From Yoonia sp. R2331 (GTDB lineage Bacteria > Pseudomonadota > Alphaproteobacteria > Rhodobacterales > Rhodobacteraceae): a stretch of DNA of 64,000 nt. The stretch is taken from the NCBI RefSeq assembly GCF_041103235.1, contig NZ_JBGCUN010000001.1:1922001-1986000 (forward strand). Direction: 5' to 3'. The position numbers and the translations under genes were made by a program. Below the pieces are notes generated by a model, which was not told where the DNA came from, made no database searches, and saw only the letters and a list, made by a program, of their open reading frames with translations. Every line of letters begins with the position of its first letter. Position 1 is the first letter of the stretch. Below, in pieces: positions 9,220-18,052 of this stretch.

Positions 9220-11558
9220 GTCTCCTCCGGACGGTTCAGGGTCTCTGGATTGCGCAGCCACAAGTCCTGTTGCGGGAACGGAACTTCAATCCCGGCTTCG
9301 GCAAATCGCGCGTTAATCTCATAATTCATCTCGGACAGGGTCACGACCTTCCAGTTCACATCGCGCAAATGCACGCGGATTTCAAAATCCAGCGAGGATG
9401 CACCGAACCCCATGAAAAACACCTGCGGCGGCGGGTCCATCAGCGACATCGGGTGCTTTTCCGCGATCTCGGCCAGTATGCCGCGCACCTTTTCCACATC
9501 CGTCCCATAGGCCACACCAACCGGCACGATCAGACGCCCCACCGGGTTGCCTTGGGTCCAGTTGATCACCTGCCCGCTGACCAGATCCGCATTGGGAATG
9601 ATCACATCGGTCCGGTCAAAGGTCTCGATCCGCGTCGACCTGACCGAAATATCGCGCACAAACCCCATCTGGCCGTTGACCTCGATCATGTCGCCCTCGG
9701 CAATCGGGCGTTCGATCAGCAGGATGATGCCAGAGACAAAGTTCTGCACAATGTTCTGCAAGCCAAAGCCGATACCCAGCGACAGCGCACCCGCCACAAA
9801 GGCAAGCGAAGTCAGATCAATCCCTGCGCTGGTGATCGCAAACAGCCCCGCCAGAAAAATGCCGACGTAGCCAACACCGGATCGCACCGCATTCTGCCCT
9901 CCCAGATCCAGCTTTGTACGTGGTAGAACCGAATTGCGCAGCGTCGCCTGCACAAATCGCGTCAGCACATAGCCGATGGCAAAGACCAGCAGGAAGGTCA
10001 TGAAATCGGACGGCGAAATCCGGGTATCTCCGACCGCAAACCCGGCAGAGATTCGGGCCCAGATTTCAAACAAATCCGTCACCCGCGCGCCCCAGGCCAA
10101 GGCCAGGAACGGCAAGGCAAGAATGCCCACGCCCAGCCCGATCAGCACCGGCATCAACGGCCCTGCGGCATCAGCCTCGTCCGCGTCACCTGAATCGTAG
10201 ATATCCGACACCAACCGTTGCAGCACGACCACGACGCCAAGGATCGCAAGCGTCAGCACCACCGGGCGGAACAGGCCAATAGCTGCGTTGACATAGCCAA
10301 GCGCTGCAAAAACCGGTGCTGCAAGGGCAACCCCCATCGTCAGCCGCCCGATCACGCTCCGCACCCGGCCCCCGGTGCCGCTATAGTTCGGATCATCCAC
10401 CGGCGGGCTGCGCAGCGCATTGCCCAGCTGATACAGCGTGAACGCCAAAAACAGCAGCAACGGAAACAGCATCACCGCGACAGAGATGCGTGCCGCATCA
10501 ACCAGCTCCATCATCGCGGCAACGAACACAATCGCCGCCAAACCATAGCTTAGCGTGATCCCCGCGCGCCGAATGCGGTCATTGCTTTCGGGCGCAAAGC
10601 TTAGCGGGCCAAAGGCGGGGCCCGGTGGGAACAGTTTGTCGTTCAACCAGCGGGCAACGATGATGACGAAGACCGCGGAAAAGAGGGCTCCGAACATCTT
10701 GTCTGCCCGTGATGACAGCACATCTAGGCTTTGCAAAGACTCGGTAAACAGCGTCAGCCCGATCAGCGGCAGCACCATCTGCCCCAGCGACAGGATGAAC
10801 GACCACAGCGCCCGGGCCTGTGGTGATCTGTTGCCCAGCCCGTCGCGCATGCCCCGCACCCAGCCCCGCGCGCGCAGCATCATGACTAGACCCGCAACGA
10901 TCCCTATCAGCGCAAGCGGTGCGACAGACCAGATTGTCCCGTTGCCCACCTTGGTCCTGATCCCGGCCGCCATATCCGACCACATCAGTTGCAAACTCGC
11001 ACCAAAGGCCGCGATCGCCGCCCCCCAATGGGTGGGATTAAGGGGCGAGGCATCGCGCACCAGCAACCGGCTGGCAAATTGCGCCCGCGCCTGCGTATCA
11101 ATTTCGGCCAACAGCCCATTGGCACGCGCGTGCGCCTCTGCCACCAAGCTATCGGGGGTCGCAAGGCTTTGGCGCAGCGCGTCTAACTCTGCACGGCGGG
11201 CGGCGATCTGCGGGTCCTCTTCCCCGCTTTCAGGGGGCGCGCCTAACGCCTCCAACTGGCTGTCCACCGTGGTGATCCGCGCCTGATTATCGGCCAGTTT
11301 GTCTGCAAACGTCTCGCGCCAAAGGAACAACTCATCCCGCAATCGGTTCAGGGCAAATGTCGTCGTCACGCCTGTACCAAGACTTTCCTCGGCCCGCTGC
11401 GCAACATTCTCCCACTCCGCAATGTCCTGAAACATCGCAGCAAGCGGCGTCATTGCGTCCTGATCATCTGCAAGTTCAGGTTCTGCGGTTTGCGCCACAG
11501 CAGCGGTGCCGATCGAAACGACCAGCAGCAAGCAACACAGGCGCAGGATCGCGCCCAA
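9216..11558 (-). CDS. DUF3772/MscS-type mechanosensitive channel
   Basis: A large mechanosensitive channel of about 780 residues, opening under membrane tension to release solutes. A signal peptide (LRLCCLLLVVSIGTAAVAQ) leads into a periplasmic coiled region (about 30-190, DUF3772-like), then roughly ten membrane helices, and the MscS pore and beta domain near residue 595 (GFGLQNIVQNFVSG, then ERPIAEGDMIEVNG and DVIIPNADLVSGQVINW). No ATG fits: the first downstream ATG would remove the signal peptide. I therefore infer a TTG start at 11558, two bases after the cysK stop, with GAGG about ten bases upstream. A longer reading would overlap cysK. The start is less certain than the family. Confidence 0.88.
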   Translation of the reverse strand: MGAILRLCCLLLVVSIGTAAVAQTAEPELADDQDAMTPLAAMFQDIAEWENVAQRAEESLGTGVTTTFALNRLRDELFLWRETFADKLADNQARITTVDSQLEALGAPPESGEEDPQIAARRAELDALRQSLATPDSLVAEAHARANGLLAEIDTQARAQFASRLLVRDASPLNPTHWGAAIAAFGASLQLMWSDMAAGIRTKVGNGTIWSVAPLALIGIVAGLVMMLRARGWVRGMRDGLGNRSPQARALWSFILSLGQMVLPLIGLTLFTESLQSLDVLSSRADKMFGALFSAVFVIIVARWLNDKLFPPGPAFGPLSFAPESNDRIRRAGITLSYGLAAIVFVAAMMELVDAARISVAVMLFPLLLFLAFTLYQLGNALRSPPVDDPNYSGTGGRVRSVIGRLTMGVALAAPVFAALGYVNAAIGLFRPVVLTLAILGVVVVLQRLVSDIYDSGDADEADAAGPLMPVLIGLGVGILALPFLALAWGARVTDLFEIWARISAGFAVGDTRISPSDFMTFLLVFAIGYVLTRFVQATLRNSVLPRTKLDLGGQNAVRSGVGYVGIFLAGLFAITSAGIDLTSLAFVAGALSLGIGFGLQNIVQNFVSGIILLIERPIAEGDMIEVNGQMGFVRDISVRSTRIETFDRTDVIIPNADLVSGQVINWTQGNPVGRLIVPVGVAYGTDVEKVRGILAEIAEKHPMSLMDPPPQVFFMGFGASSLDFEIRVHLRDVNWKVVTLSEMNYEINARFAEAGIEVPFPQQDLWLRNPETLNRPEET

Positions 11559-11560
11559 GG

Positions 11561-12592
11561 TTACACGTCCTCGGCCACAGATGGTATGTCGGCAGGCGCA
11601 CGATCCAACCACGCCGGCACTGGCAGCCCTTTTGATTTCAGAAACGCAGGGTTCCAAACCTTGGACTGATATCGCGTGCCATAGTCACACAGCATCGTTG
11701 CAATCGTGTGCCCTGGCCCAAGGTCGCGTGCTAACCGGATGGCCCCTGCGATATTGATTGCCGTCGACCCACCCATGCACAACCCCTCGTCAGCCAGCAA
11801 ATCATAGATCAACGGAAGCGCTTCGGCATCGGGGATCTTATAGGCAAAGTCTGGCTTGAACCCTTCCAGGTTGGCCGTAATCCGCCCCTGCCCGATCCCT
11901 TCAGAAATACTATCGCCAGACGCGGGCGTCTCTCCGGTGAATAGCTTGTAAAGCCCTGATCCATCGGGGTCCGACAACGCGATCTTCACGCCCTTGGGCT
12001 GCAAGACCTCGGCGACACCGGCCAACGTACCGCCCGACCCGCAGGCGCAGGTAAACCCATCCAGCTTGCCGCCCGTCTGTTCCCACAGCTCTGGCCCGGT
12101 GGTTTCCACGTGGGCCTGCCGGTTGGCAATGTTGTCAAACTGGTTGGCCCAAACTGCGCCATTTGGTTCTGTCTTGGCCAAGGCGGCGGCCAACCTCTGT
12201 GAATACTTCACGTAATTGTTTGGATTGGCATAGGGCACCGCAGGCACCAGCACCAATTCCGCCCCGGTCAAACGGATCATTTCTTTCTTTTCGTCTGATT
12301 GGGTTTCGGGCATCACAATGACGGATCTGAACCCCATCGAGGCCCCCACCAACGACAAACCGATCCCGGTGTTGCCCGCTGTGCCCTCCACGATGGTGCC
12401 ACCGGGTCGCAAATCACCGCGCGCCACCGCGTCGCGGATCATGAAAAGCGCCGCACGGTCCTTGACTGACTGGCCTGGGTTCAGAAATTCTGCCTTGCCC
12501 AAAATGGTGCAGCCCGTCGCCTCTGACGCGGCGCGCAGCTTGATCAATGGGGTGTTGCCAACGGCGGCGGCTAGGTCGGATTTGATGTGCAT
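11561..12592 (-). CDS. cysK: Cysteine synthase A (O-acetylserine sulfhydrylase)
   Basis: A 343-residue PLP enzyme that makes cysteine from O-acetylserine and sulfide. The N-terminus SDLAAAVGNTPLIKL is the family entry; PLP lysine is Lys44 in NPGQSVKDRAAL, the substrate loop is GTAGNTG (about 70-76; TSGNTG in E. coli), and the phosphate loop is GSGGTLAG. The ATG at 12592 (MHIKSDL) aligns with known starts and has AAAGG upstream; another in-frame ATG lies at 12619. It sits 51 bases after trgB. In R. sphaeroides a cysK gene next to trgAB contributes to tellurite resistance, and the same order here supports that role. Confidence 0.92.
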   Translation of the reverse strand: MHIKSDLAAAVGNTPLIKLRAASEATGCTILGKAEFLNPGQSVKDRAALFMIRDAVARGDLRPGGTIVEGTAGNTGIGLSLVGASMGFRSVIVMPETQSDEKKEMIRLTGAELVLVPAVPYANPNNYVKYSQRLAAALAKTEPNGAVWANQFDNIANRQAHVETTGPELWEQTGGKLDGFTCACGSGGTLAGVAEVLQPKGVKIALSDPDGSGLYKLFTGETPASGDSISEGIGQGRITANLEGFKPDFAYKIPDAEALPLIYDLLADEGLCMGGSTAINIAGAIRLARDLGPGHTIATMLCDYGTRYQSKVWNPAFLKSKGLPVPAWLDRAPADIPSVAEDV

Positions 12593-12643
12593 CTTGGGGC
12601 CTTTGTCCTGTTGGTTCATGTCTAGGCGGCGACACCGCCGAAC

Positions 12644-13768
12644 TCAAGCGCGCAAGCGGTCCCGGTTCAATGCCAGCCAATAGAGCATCGCCAGCAAAGG
12701 ACCTGCGCCAATCTCTCCGGTCCGGGCCAAATCCATCGCGCGCGCAAAGGGGATCGTATGCAGCCGCAGGTCTTCGTGCTCGGCCGCCAGCCCGCCGGAA
12801 TAGGCATCCCGATCAGCAAGCGTTGTCAGCCCCAGATAACAATAGAAAAAGTCTGTGGAAGCACCGGGGCTTGGATAAAAGCTGTTGATGGGTTCCAGCA
12901 CCATGTCTTCCAGCCCCGCCTCTTCCGCGGCTTCACGCAGTGCGGCGGCCTCTGGCGTCTCACCTGCATCCACGATGCCCGCCACCGGTTCCAGAACCCA
13001 AGGGTTCGGCTCTCCCAGCCGCAGTGGCCCCATGCGGATTTGTTCCACCAAAAGCACCCTTTCACTGACCGGGTCATAAGGCAGCACAAGTGCGGCATCG
13101 ACACCCAGAAAAACTTCGCGCGGTAAGACCCCGCTGCCCTGTCCGTCAAAGCGCTGATGGCTGACCTCAAACGACTGCAGCGCGAAAAAGCTGCCCTGTG
13201 GTGGCGACATGGCCCGTATCGCCGCAACGCTTCCGTCCTCAAATCGGTTGTGATCACTGCGCAGGGAGGTGGGGGCACGCCGCGTGCGCGCGCGGGTCCG
13301 CGCCCACGCGCGGGACAAGGCCATCGGCCAGCGCGACGCAAACCCCGCCTCATCGGGCAGCGGATCGCGGGCAAACATCTCTTTTGCGGCATCGGTCACG
13401 GCTGCGCAATTTTGCGCCTCCCAATCCTGAAAAGACCACGCCCAGCCGTTCGAACTCTGCCCCTCAGGCGGCAAATAAACCTCTGCCTCTTTCGGTCCGT
13501 CCGCTGTCTGCACTGTGACGGTATGGCGCGTGTAGTCCCAAGCCATCTCAAACAGATCAAACCGCGCCATCGCGGCAGGCGTCACGTTCCGCAACAACAG
13601 CCCCTCTGCCTGACCGTCAATCTCGGCAAAGATCGTCGGCACAACGTCGCCCACAACACCTGTGACCTGGTAATGATCGAGTGTCGCAGGCGCGTGGCGA
13701 AATCTATCTCCGCCGACGGCCTCCATCAGCGGAAAGGCGCGTAACGTGCCGTAAACAAACAGGTTCAA
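12644..13768 (-). CDS. trgB: TrgB-like gamma-glutamylcyclotransferase / NUDIX fusion
   Basis: A 374-residue two-domain protein. Residues 1-150 look like a gamma-glutamylcyclotransferase-like fold (NLFVYGTLR at 2-10 is its first strand and substrate loop). Residues 190-370 are a NUDIX hydrolase of the ADP-ribose pyrophosphatase type with a full Nudix box at 264-286 (GIVDAGET, REAAEEAGL). The first strand sits so close to the 5' end that the start must be the TTG at 13768, which overlaps the trgA stop (TTGA); no ATG precedes the motif in a sensible position. R. sphaeroides TrgB is, to my knowledge, a NUDIX protein of the trgAB tellurite locus. The chemical role in tellurite resistance is not established. 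Confidence 0.82.
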   Translation of the reverse strand: MNLFVYGTLRAFPLMEAVGGDRFRHAPATLDHYQVTGVVGDVVPTIFAEIDGQAEGLLLRNVTPAAMARFDLFEMAWDYTRHTVTVQTADGPKEAEVYLPPEGQSSNGWAWSFQDWEAQNCAAVTDAAKEMFARDPLPDEAGFASRWPMALSRAWARTRARTRRAPTSLRSDHNRFEDGSVAAIRAMSPPQGSFFALQSFEVSHQRFDGQGSGVLPREVFLGVDAALVLPYDPVSERVLLVEQIRMGPLRLGEPNPWVLEPVAGIVDAGETPEAAALREAAEEAGLEDMVLEPINSFYPSPGASTDFFYCYLGLTTLADRDAYSGGLAAEHEDLRLHTIPFARAMDLARTGEIGAGPLLAMLYWLALNRDRLRA

Positions 13769-14205
13769 GGAAAGCGTTTCGCGTAGAATTCCGAAAAGAA
13801 GGCCGCACAAATCGCGCCAACGACCAGGGCCACGCCCACCTCTTGCGTGCCCAGATCCTGCGCGTATTCCCACATCAGTTGGAACACATCAATCACCGCC
13901 TCGATCGGACCGTCATAGCTGCGGCGCATGGATTTCTGCAGCATATCTGCACCCGCCGTCAGAAACAGGATCCAGAACACTTGCGCCGCCACACCGGTAA
14001 ATCCGTTGCCCACCGCCGCCGAATAGCCGCGACCGGCGCGCTTGCCCATCACCACCCAACCGGCCCAGACACCGGCCAGGATACATAAAGGCCACCAGAA
14101 ACCGGGCAAAGACCCCTCTTCGAAAAGTGGCGATGTCAGATAAGCCAGATAGCCCCCCAACAGGGCAAGGGCCAAGGCGGCGGTCAAACGTCCGGCTGTC
14201 GGCAT
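13765..14205 (-). CDS. trgA: TrgA family membrane protein (tellurite resistance locus)
   Basis: A 146-residue inner-membrane protein with the TrgA N-terminus MPTAGRLTAALALALLGGYLAYL (shown in part) and about four helices: 8-24, 36-55, 66-86 and 120-138. It ends in a short cytoplasmic FSEFYAKRFP. TrgA is a Rhodobacterales-specific family named from the R. sphaeroides trgAB genes for high-level tellurite resistance; its mechanism is unknown. GAGGGAG lies nine bases ahead of the ATG. It follows cfa by 38 bases on the same strand and overlaps trgB by four bases. Confidence 0.85.
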   Translation of the reverse strand: MPTAGRLTAALALALLGGYLAYLTSPLFEEGSLPGFWWPLCILAGVWAGWVVMGKRAGRGYSAAVGNGFTGVAAQVFWILFLTAGADMLQKSMRRSYDGPIEAVIDVFQLMWEYAQDLGTQEVGVALVVGAICAAFFSEFYAKRFP

Positions 14206-14243
14206 GGGTCTGCTCCCTCGTGCAATCCGCCCGAGGGCCGCGT

Positions 14244-15452
14244 TCAGTGGGCCCTTGTGACGGTAATCTGCGTTACATCGCAGTTTCCGCTTTTAAAGGT
14301 GCTCGCGCAAGAGGTGAGGTAAAAGTTCCACATTTTGCGGAACCGGTCATCAAATCCCATACCGGCGATTTGGTCCCACTTGGCGTTGAAAACCTCGTGC
14401 CAGCGCCGCAAGGTGATATCGTAGGACGGTCCGAATTCGACCGACTTTGCAACCTTCAACCCTGCCGTCTCAACCGCTTCACGCAGCTTTGTGGGGCTGG
14501 GCAGCATGCCACCGGGAAAGATGTACTTTTGGATGAAATCCGGGCCGCGTTGATAGACATCCCAGCGGTGGTCCGCGACGGTGATAATCTGCAACGTTGC
14601 ATTCTTGCCCGGCTTCAAACGGTCCCGCACGGTGTCAAAATAGACCGGCCAGTACTTTTCACCCACCGCCTCGAACATCTCGATGCTCGCGATCCCATCA
14701 TAGGTGCCGGTCTCATCACGATAGTCCTGTAGCTTGAACGTCACCTGATCGGAAAGACCAGCCTTTTCAATACGCTCCACGGCGTAGTTAAACTGCTCCC
14801 TGCTGATCGTCAGGCAGGTTACCTTTAATCCACGCTCTTTAGCGGCATATTCTGCAAAACCACCCCACCCGCAGCCGATTTCCAGCACGTGATCGCCCGG
14901 TTGTGCGCCCATCTGATCCACCATGCTGGCGTATTTCTGGGTCTGCGCCTTTTCCAGACTTTCCTGCCCTGTCTCGAACTTGGCTGATGAATAGGTCATC
15001 GTATCATCAAGCCACAACCCATAGAAATCATTACCCAAATCGTAATGATAGCTGATGTTCTTTTTGGCTTGCCGCTTGGAATTTGACTGCAGCCAGAACC
15101 GCAACTTTTCCCACAAACGCACCAATCCCTGCCCGGGAAAGCCGTCATACATCTCTTCGGCCTCGTCATGAACGAGATCCATAAAGGCCTGCAAATCCGG
15201 TGTGCTCCACCAGCCGTCCAGGTAGGCATCGGAAAACCCCAGATCGCCTTCGCGGATCGTCCGGGTGAACAGATCCGGGTTATGCACTTCAATTTCGGCA
15301 ACATGGCCCGGTGCGGGCCCTTCCAACCGAAAGATGCGCCCGTCTTGCAGCTTGATGTCCAACCGCCCGCGTTTCAGCCCACCCAGCCTGTTGAATACAG
15401 CTGAAAAGTAACGCGGGAGGCTCTTTTGCCCCTCGGTCGAAGTCAGTATCAT
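14244..15452 (-). CDS. cfa: Cyclopropane-fatty-acyl-phospholipid synthase
   Basis: A 402-residue SAM-dependent methyltransferase that converts unsaturated acyl chains of membrane lipids to cyclopropane forms. Family signatures are SYHYDLGNDFY (about 133-143), the SAM loop VLEIGCGWGGFAEYA (about 187-201) and the FQKYIFPGG-like segment FIQKYIFPGGMLPS late in the protein. Length is near the usual 380-410. The ATG at 15452 lies in a 202-base divergent region shared with a lipoprotein gene. On the minus strand a TAAGA element occurs some 25 bases before the ATG, recalling the RpoE -10 box of Rhodobacter, but no matching -35 box was found. It may lead the transcript that includes trgA, trgB and cysK. 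Confidence 0.9.
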   Translation of the reverse strand: MILTSTEGQKSLPRYFSAVFNRLGGLKRGRLDIKLQDGRIFRLEGPAPGHVAEIEVHNPDLFTRTIREGDLGFSDAYLDGWWSTPDLQAFMDLVHDEAEEMYDGFPGQGLVRLWEKLRFWLQSNSKRQAKKNISYHYDLGNDFYGLWLDDTMTYSSAKFETGQESLEKAQTQKYASMVDQMGAQPGDHVLEIGCGWGGFAEYAAKERGLKVTCLTISREQFNYAVERIEKAGLSDQVTFKLQDYRDETGTYDGIASIEMFEAVGEKYWPVYFDTVRDRLKPGKNATLQIITVADHRWDVYQRGPDFIQKYIFPGGMLPSPTKLREAVETAGLKVAKSVEFGPSYDITLRRWHEVFNAKWDQIAGMGFDDRFRKMWNFYLTSCASTFKSGNCDVTQITVTRAH

Positions 15453-15654
15453 CGTGTTCCCTGTCGTCTTAAGTGGTCAGACGCGGGGGTTATTCCCCCT
15501 GCCCGTTATCATTAACCTTTGTTACGTCAAAGTCACGGTTCCGGATGCGTTTAGTTTCGTAAATGTGGGTCGGGACTGGATTTATGGCGCATCGCGTGGT
15601 GTAGACATCGCAACACCCCGGATGCGCGGGGCTTTGAACTGGGGAATACAAAAG

Positions 15655-16083
15655 ATGGGTATGATGCGGATGATCGGCGCTGGACTGGCGCTGCTGACAG
15701 TGGCGGGATGTGACGGGATCGCGGTGGCCAATGCGCCTGCCGATCAAATCGCCGTTGACACTCCCACGGTGCAGGCGCCCACTTCGATCACCGGTGTGAC
15801 ACCGCAGATGCTGCCACAAGCCATCGCCACCGGCCCTGCCCTTGACCTCAATTGGACCAACCGGTTCCAACCCAACGTCGCTTATGTGAACACCGGCGTT
15901 CTGGCCCTGCCGGTTTATTCCGGCCCCGACGGTCAGGATGTGGTGGCCCGCCTGTCCCCCGGCAACGGCGGCGGCATTGATGCCTGCGCGGTCGAGGTCA
16001 ACATGTGCTCTGTCGCCTTTGGCGAGCCTCTGCGCCGTGGCTGGGTCTTCATGGATAACATGGCCCCCGCACCCGCCAGCTAA
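15655..16083 (+). CDS. Small lipoprotein, function unknown
   Basis: A 142-residue predicted lipoprotein. The N-terminus MGMMRMIGAGLALLTVAGC ends in a lipobox (L-T-V-A-G-C, Cys19). The mature part has a short low-complexity stretch, then NVAYVNTGVLALPVYSGPDG (residues about 80-99), where the pattern V-N-x-x-x-L-x-V-x-x-x-P resembles the opening of a bacterial SH3 domain, and a CAVEVNMCSVAFG segment with two cysteines. I infer an SH3-like periplasmic protein. The ATG at 15655 follows GGGGAA; a longer reading would lack a signal sequence. It is divergent from cfa and its end overlaps the photolyase end by four bases. Confidence 0.75.
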   Translation: MGMMRMIGAGLALLTVAGCDGIAVANAPADQIAVDTPTVQAPTSITGVTPQMLPQAIATGPALDLNWTNRFQPNVAYVNTGVLALPVYSGPDGQDVVARLSPGNGGGIDACAVEVNMCSVAFGEPLRRGWVFMDNMAPAPAS

Positions 16084-17501
16084 GCCTTTTCGCGATTGCT
16101 ATAAGCCTCCAACGCCCGCGCGCGCCCTGCTTCGGGCGTGACAATCGGGCTGGGGTAGCTGTCGCCGGGTGACATGGCCCAGCTTTTGGGGATTGCGTCG
16201 AAATAGGCCAGCGCCTCGTCAGCGGGATTACGATACTCTTCGGCGATCCAGCGGCCGACATAGGTGCGATCCTTGTCGAATTTGTCCAGCTGCGTGACCG
16301 GGTTGAACACCCGGAAATAGGGCGTGGCATCGGGACCAGAGCCTGCCGACCATTGCCAGCCCATCGCGTTGGAACACGGGTCCCAGTCGATCAGGCAATC
16401 TGCAAACCAATCTAGCCCGATCTTCCAATGGCTCATCAGATGCTTGGTCAGATAGGACGCCACAATCATCCGACCCCGGTTGTGCATTGTGCCCGTCACA
16501 TACATCTCGCGCATCGCCGCATCGACAAACCGCACACCCGTGCGCCCGCGTTTCCAGGCCGTCACCTCTGCGGTTTCATCGCGGTTCCAAGGGAAGGCAT
16601 CCCACTCCGGCTTCCAATTGCCGGATGTGATATGCGGCGTGTGGTGGGTCAGGTGATATGCAAATTCGCGCCAAACCAACTCCTTCAGGAACACTTCTGC
16701 ATCCGCCTTTCCCGCGTGCAGCGCAGCCCAGCCTGCATGCCAGCAGGTGCGCGGGCTGATTTCACCATAGGTCAGGTTTTCCGACAGGCGAGAGGTGCCG
16801 TCGACCCCCGGCAAATCACGGTTGGCCTGATAGTGGGCCACCTTGTCGTCGATGAAAGTCGCCAGTCGGGCCTCTGCCGCGACTTCGCCCACCGTGCAAT
16901 GCGGCCGCAGCACATCTGCCCCGCGCTGCATTGCGGCCCCCATATGCCAGCTGTCCAACGCATCGCTCTGGGGCCAACTGCCCGGCGCAGGCAAGGCGGC
17001 TGGCGCGGGCAAGGCGCTGGCAATCTCAGCCCCGCGCACAGCCTTCCACATCGGTGTGAACACCCGGTAGAAGCCACCTGTCTTGGTCTGCACTGTCCAG
17101 GGCTCAAACAAGACATGGCCCGGAAAGCTCTCGGCGATGACACCCGCATCTTTCAACGCTGCTTTCACACTGGTATCGCGCGCCTTGGACGCCGGATCAT
17201 AAAGCCGCGACCAATAGACCGCCCCCGCCCCGGTCTCGGCAATCAAGGCCTGCAAGACCGCCAACGCTGGCCCGCGCCGCAGGATCAGGCGGCTGCCAAT
17301 CTCTGCCAGTCTTGACGCCAAATCGGCCACCGACAAACCCAGACGAAACTTTGGTGCGGCACCGTGCGTCTCAACGACTTCATCATGAATGAAGACCGGG
17401 ATCACCGGCCGTCCCGTCGCCGCGGCGGCACAAAGTGCCGGATGATCCGCCAGCCGCAGATCGCGCCGAAACCACAGAATAATTGGTGTTGTGTCAGACA
17501 T
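16080..17501 (-). CDS. phrB: Deoxyribodipyrimidine photolyase
   Basis: A 473-residue light-driven enzyme that splits cyclobutane pyrimidine dimers. The N-terminal antenna-binding domain starts ILWFRRDLRLADHPAL (about 8-23). The FAD domain carries LSENLTYGEISPR, WREFAYHLTHHTP and the segment MREMYVTGTMHNRGRM, all typical of class I photolyases, and SNAMGWQWSAGSG near the C-terminus. The ATG at 17501 (MSDTTPIILWF) follows GGGGCG; an earlier start at 17516 is possible. It lies 71 bases after an SRPBCC gene on the same strand, which is the order seen in photo-oxidative stress clusters of relatives. Confidence 0.93.
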   Translation of the reverse strand: MSDTTPIILWFRRDLRLADHPALCAAAATGRPVIPVFIHDEVVETHGAAPKFRLGLSVADLASRLAEIGSRLILRRGPALAVLQALIAETGAGAVYWSRLYDPASKARDTSVKAALKDAGVIAESFPGHVLFEPWTVQTKTGGFYRVFTPMWKAVRGAEIASALPAPAALPAPGSWPQSDALDSWHMGAAMQRGADVLRPHCTVGEVAAEARLATFIDDKVAHYQANRDLPGVDGTSRLSENLTYGEISPRTCWHAGWAALHAGKADAEVFLKELVWREFAYHLTHHTPHITSGNWKPEWDAFPWNRDETAEVTAWKRGRTGVRFVDAAMREMYVTGTMHNRGRMIVASYLTKHLMSHWKIGLDWFADCLIDWDPCSNAMGWQWSAGSGPDATPYFRVFNPVTQLDKFDKDRTYVGRWIAEEYRNPADEALAYFDAIPKSWAMSPGDSYPSPIVTPEAGRARALEAYSNREKA

Positions 17502-17572
17502 GAACGCCCCTTGCATGTGAACCCCGCAACCTAGCGCGCGGGCCACCGCGTCAAGGGATGCCTTTGGCGCTC

Positions 17573-18010
17573 TCAGCCCATCTCAGCCTCGGCAAAACGC
17601 TTGAAGTCCTGCATCATCTTCTCGGTCTGTTTGCGGAACATGCCGGGGGCCACAAACGCCATGACCTTCAGAAACCCACTACAGCGAAAATCGCAATCCA
17701 TGTTCCAGCGGGTTGCCTCGCCCAGATCCGTGAATGTGTTCACATTCCGGTTCCACACGCCTTTGGTCTCGTACACCGCCACCATCCGGTCAGGCATGGC
17801 ATGTTCTTCCAGCGTCTCGATCATCTCGATCTCGCGCTTGCCCATCTTGTAGCGGATGCGGGACCTCGACCCGACCGCGCCAAATTCACCCTCAAAGTGC
17901 TCAAAGCTCTGCAAGCCGTCCTGCCACTGCATCAGGTTGTCAGGATCATCAAACAGCGCCGTGACCCGGTCGCGCGGGCCATTGATGTCGATCGTGCATT
18001 GGTATTGCAT
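17573..18010 (-). CDS. SRPBCC family protein
   Basis: A 145-residue START-like (SRPBCC) protein, a fold that binds hydrophobic ligands. The first strand is MQYQCTIDINGPRDRVTALFDDPDNL and the long C-terminal helix is RKQTEKMMQDFKRFAEAEM (quoted in part), both standard. There is no signal peptide. GGGGGAGA precedes the ATG at 18010. It sits between a class-V aminotransferase gene (42 bases upstream) and the photolyase gene, all on the minus strand. An SRPBCC gene beside phr is part of the singlet-oxygen regulon in R. sphaeroides as I recall it; ligand and role are unknown. Confidence 0.8.
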   Translation of the reverse strand: MQYQCTIDINGPRDRVTALFDDPDNLMQWQDGLQSFEHFEGEFGAVGSRSRIRYKMGKREIEMIETLEEHAMPDRMVAVYETKGVWNRNVNTFTDLGEATRWNMDCDFRCSGFLKVMAFVAPGMFRKQTEKMMQDFKRFAEAEMG

Positions 18011-18052
18011 GGCATCTCCCCCGCCTGATCCTACCTGATTAGACGGGGCGGA

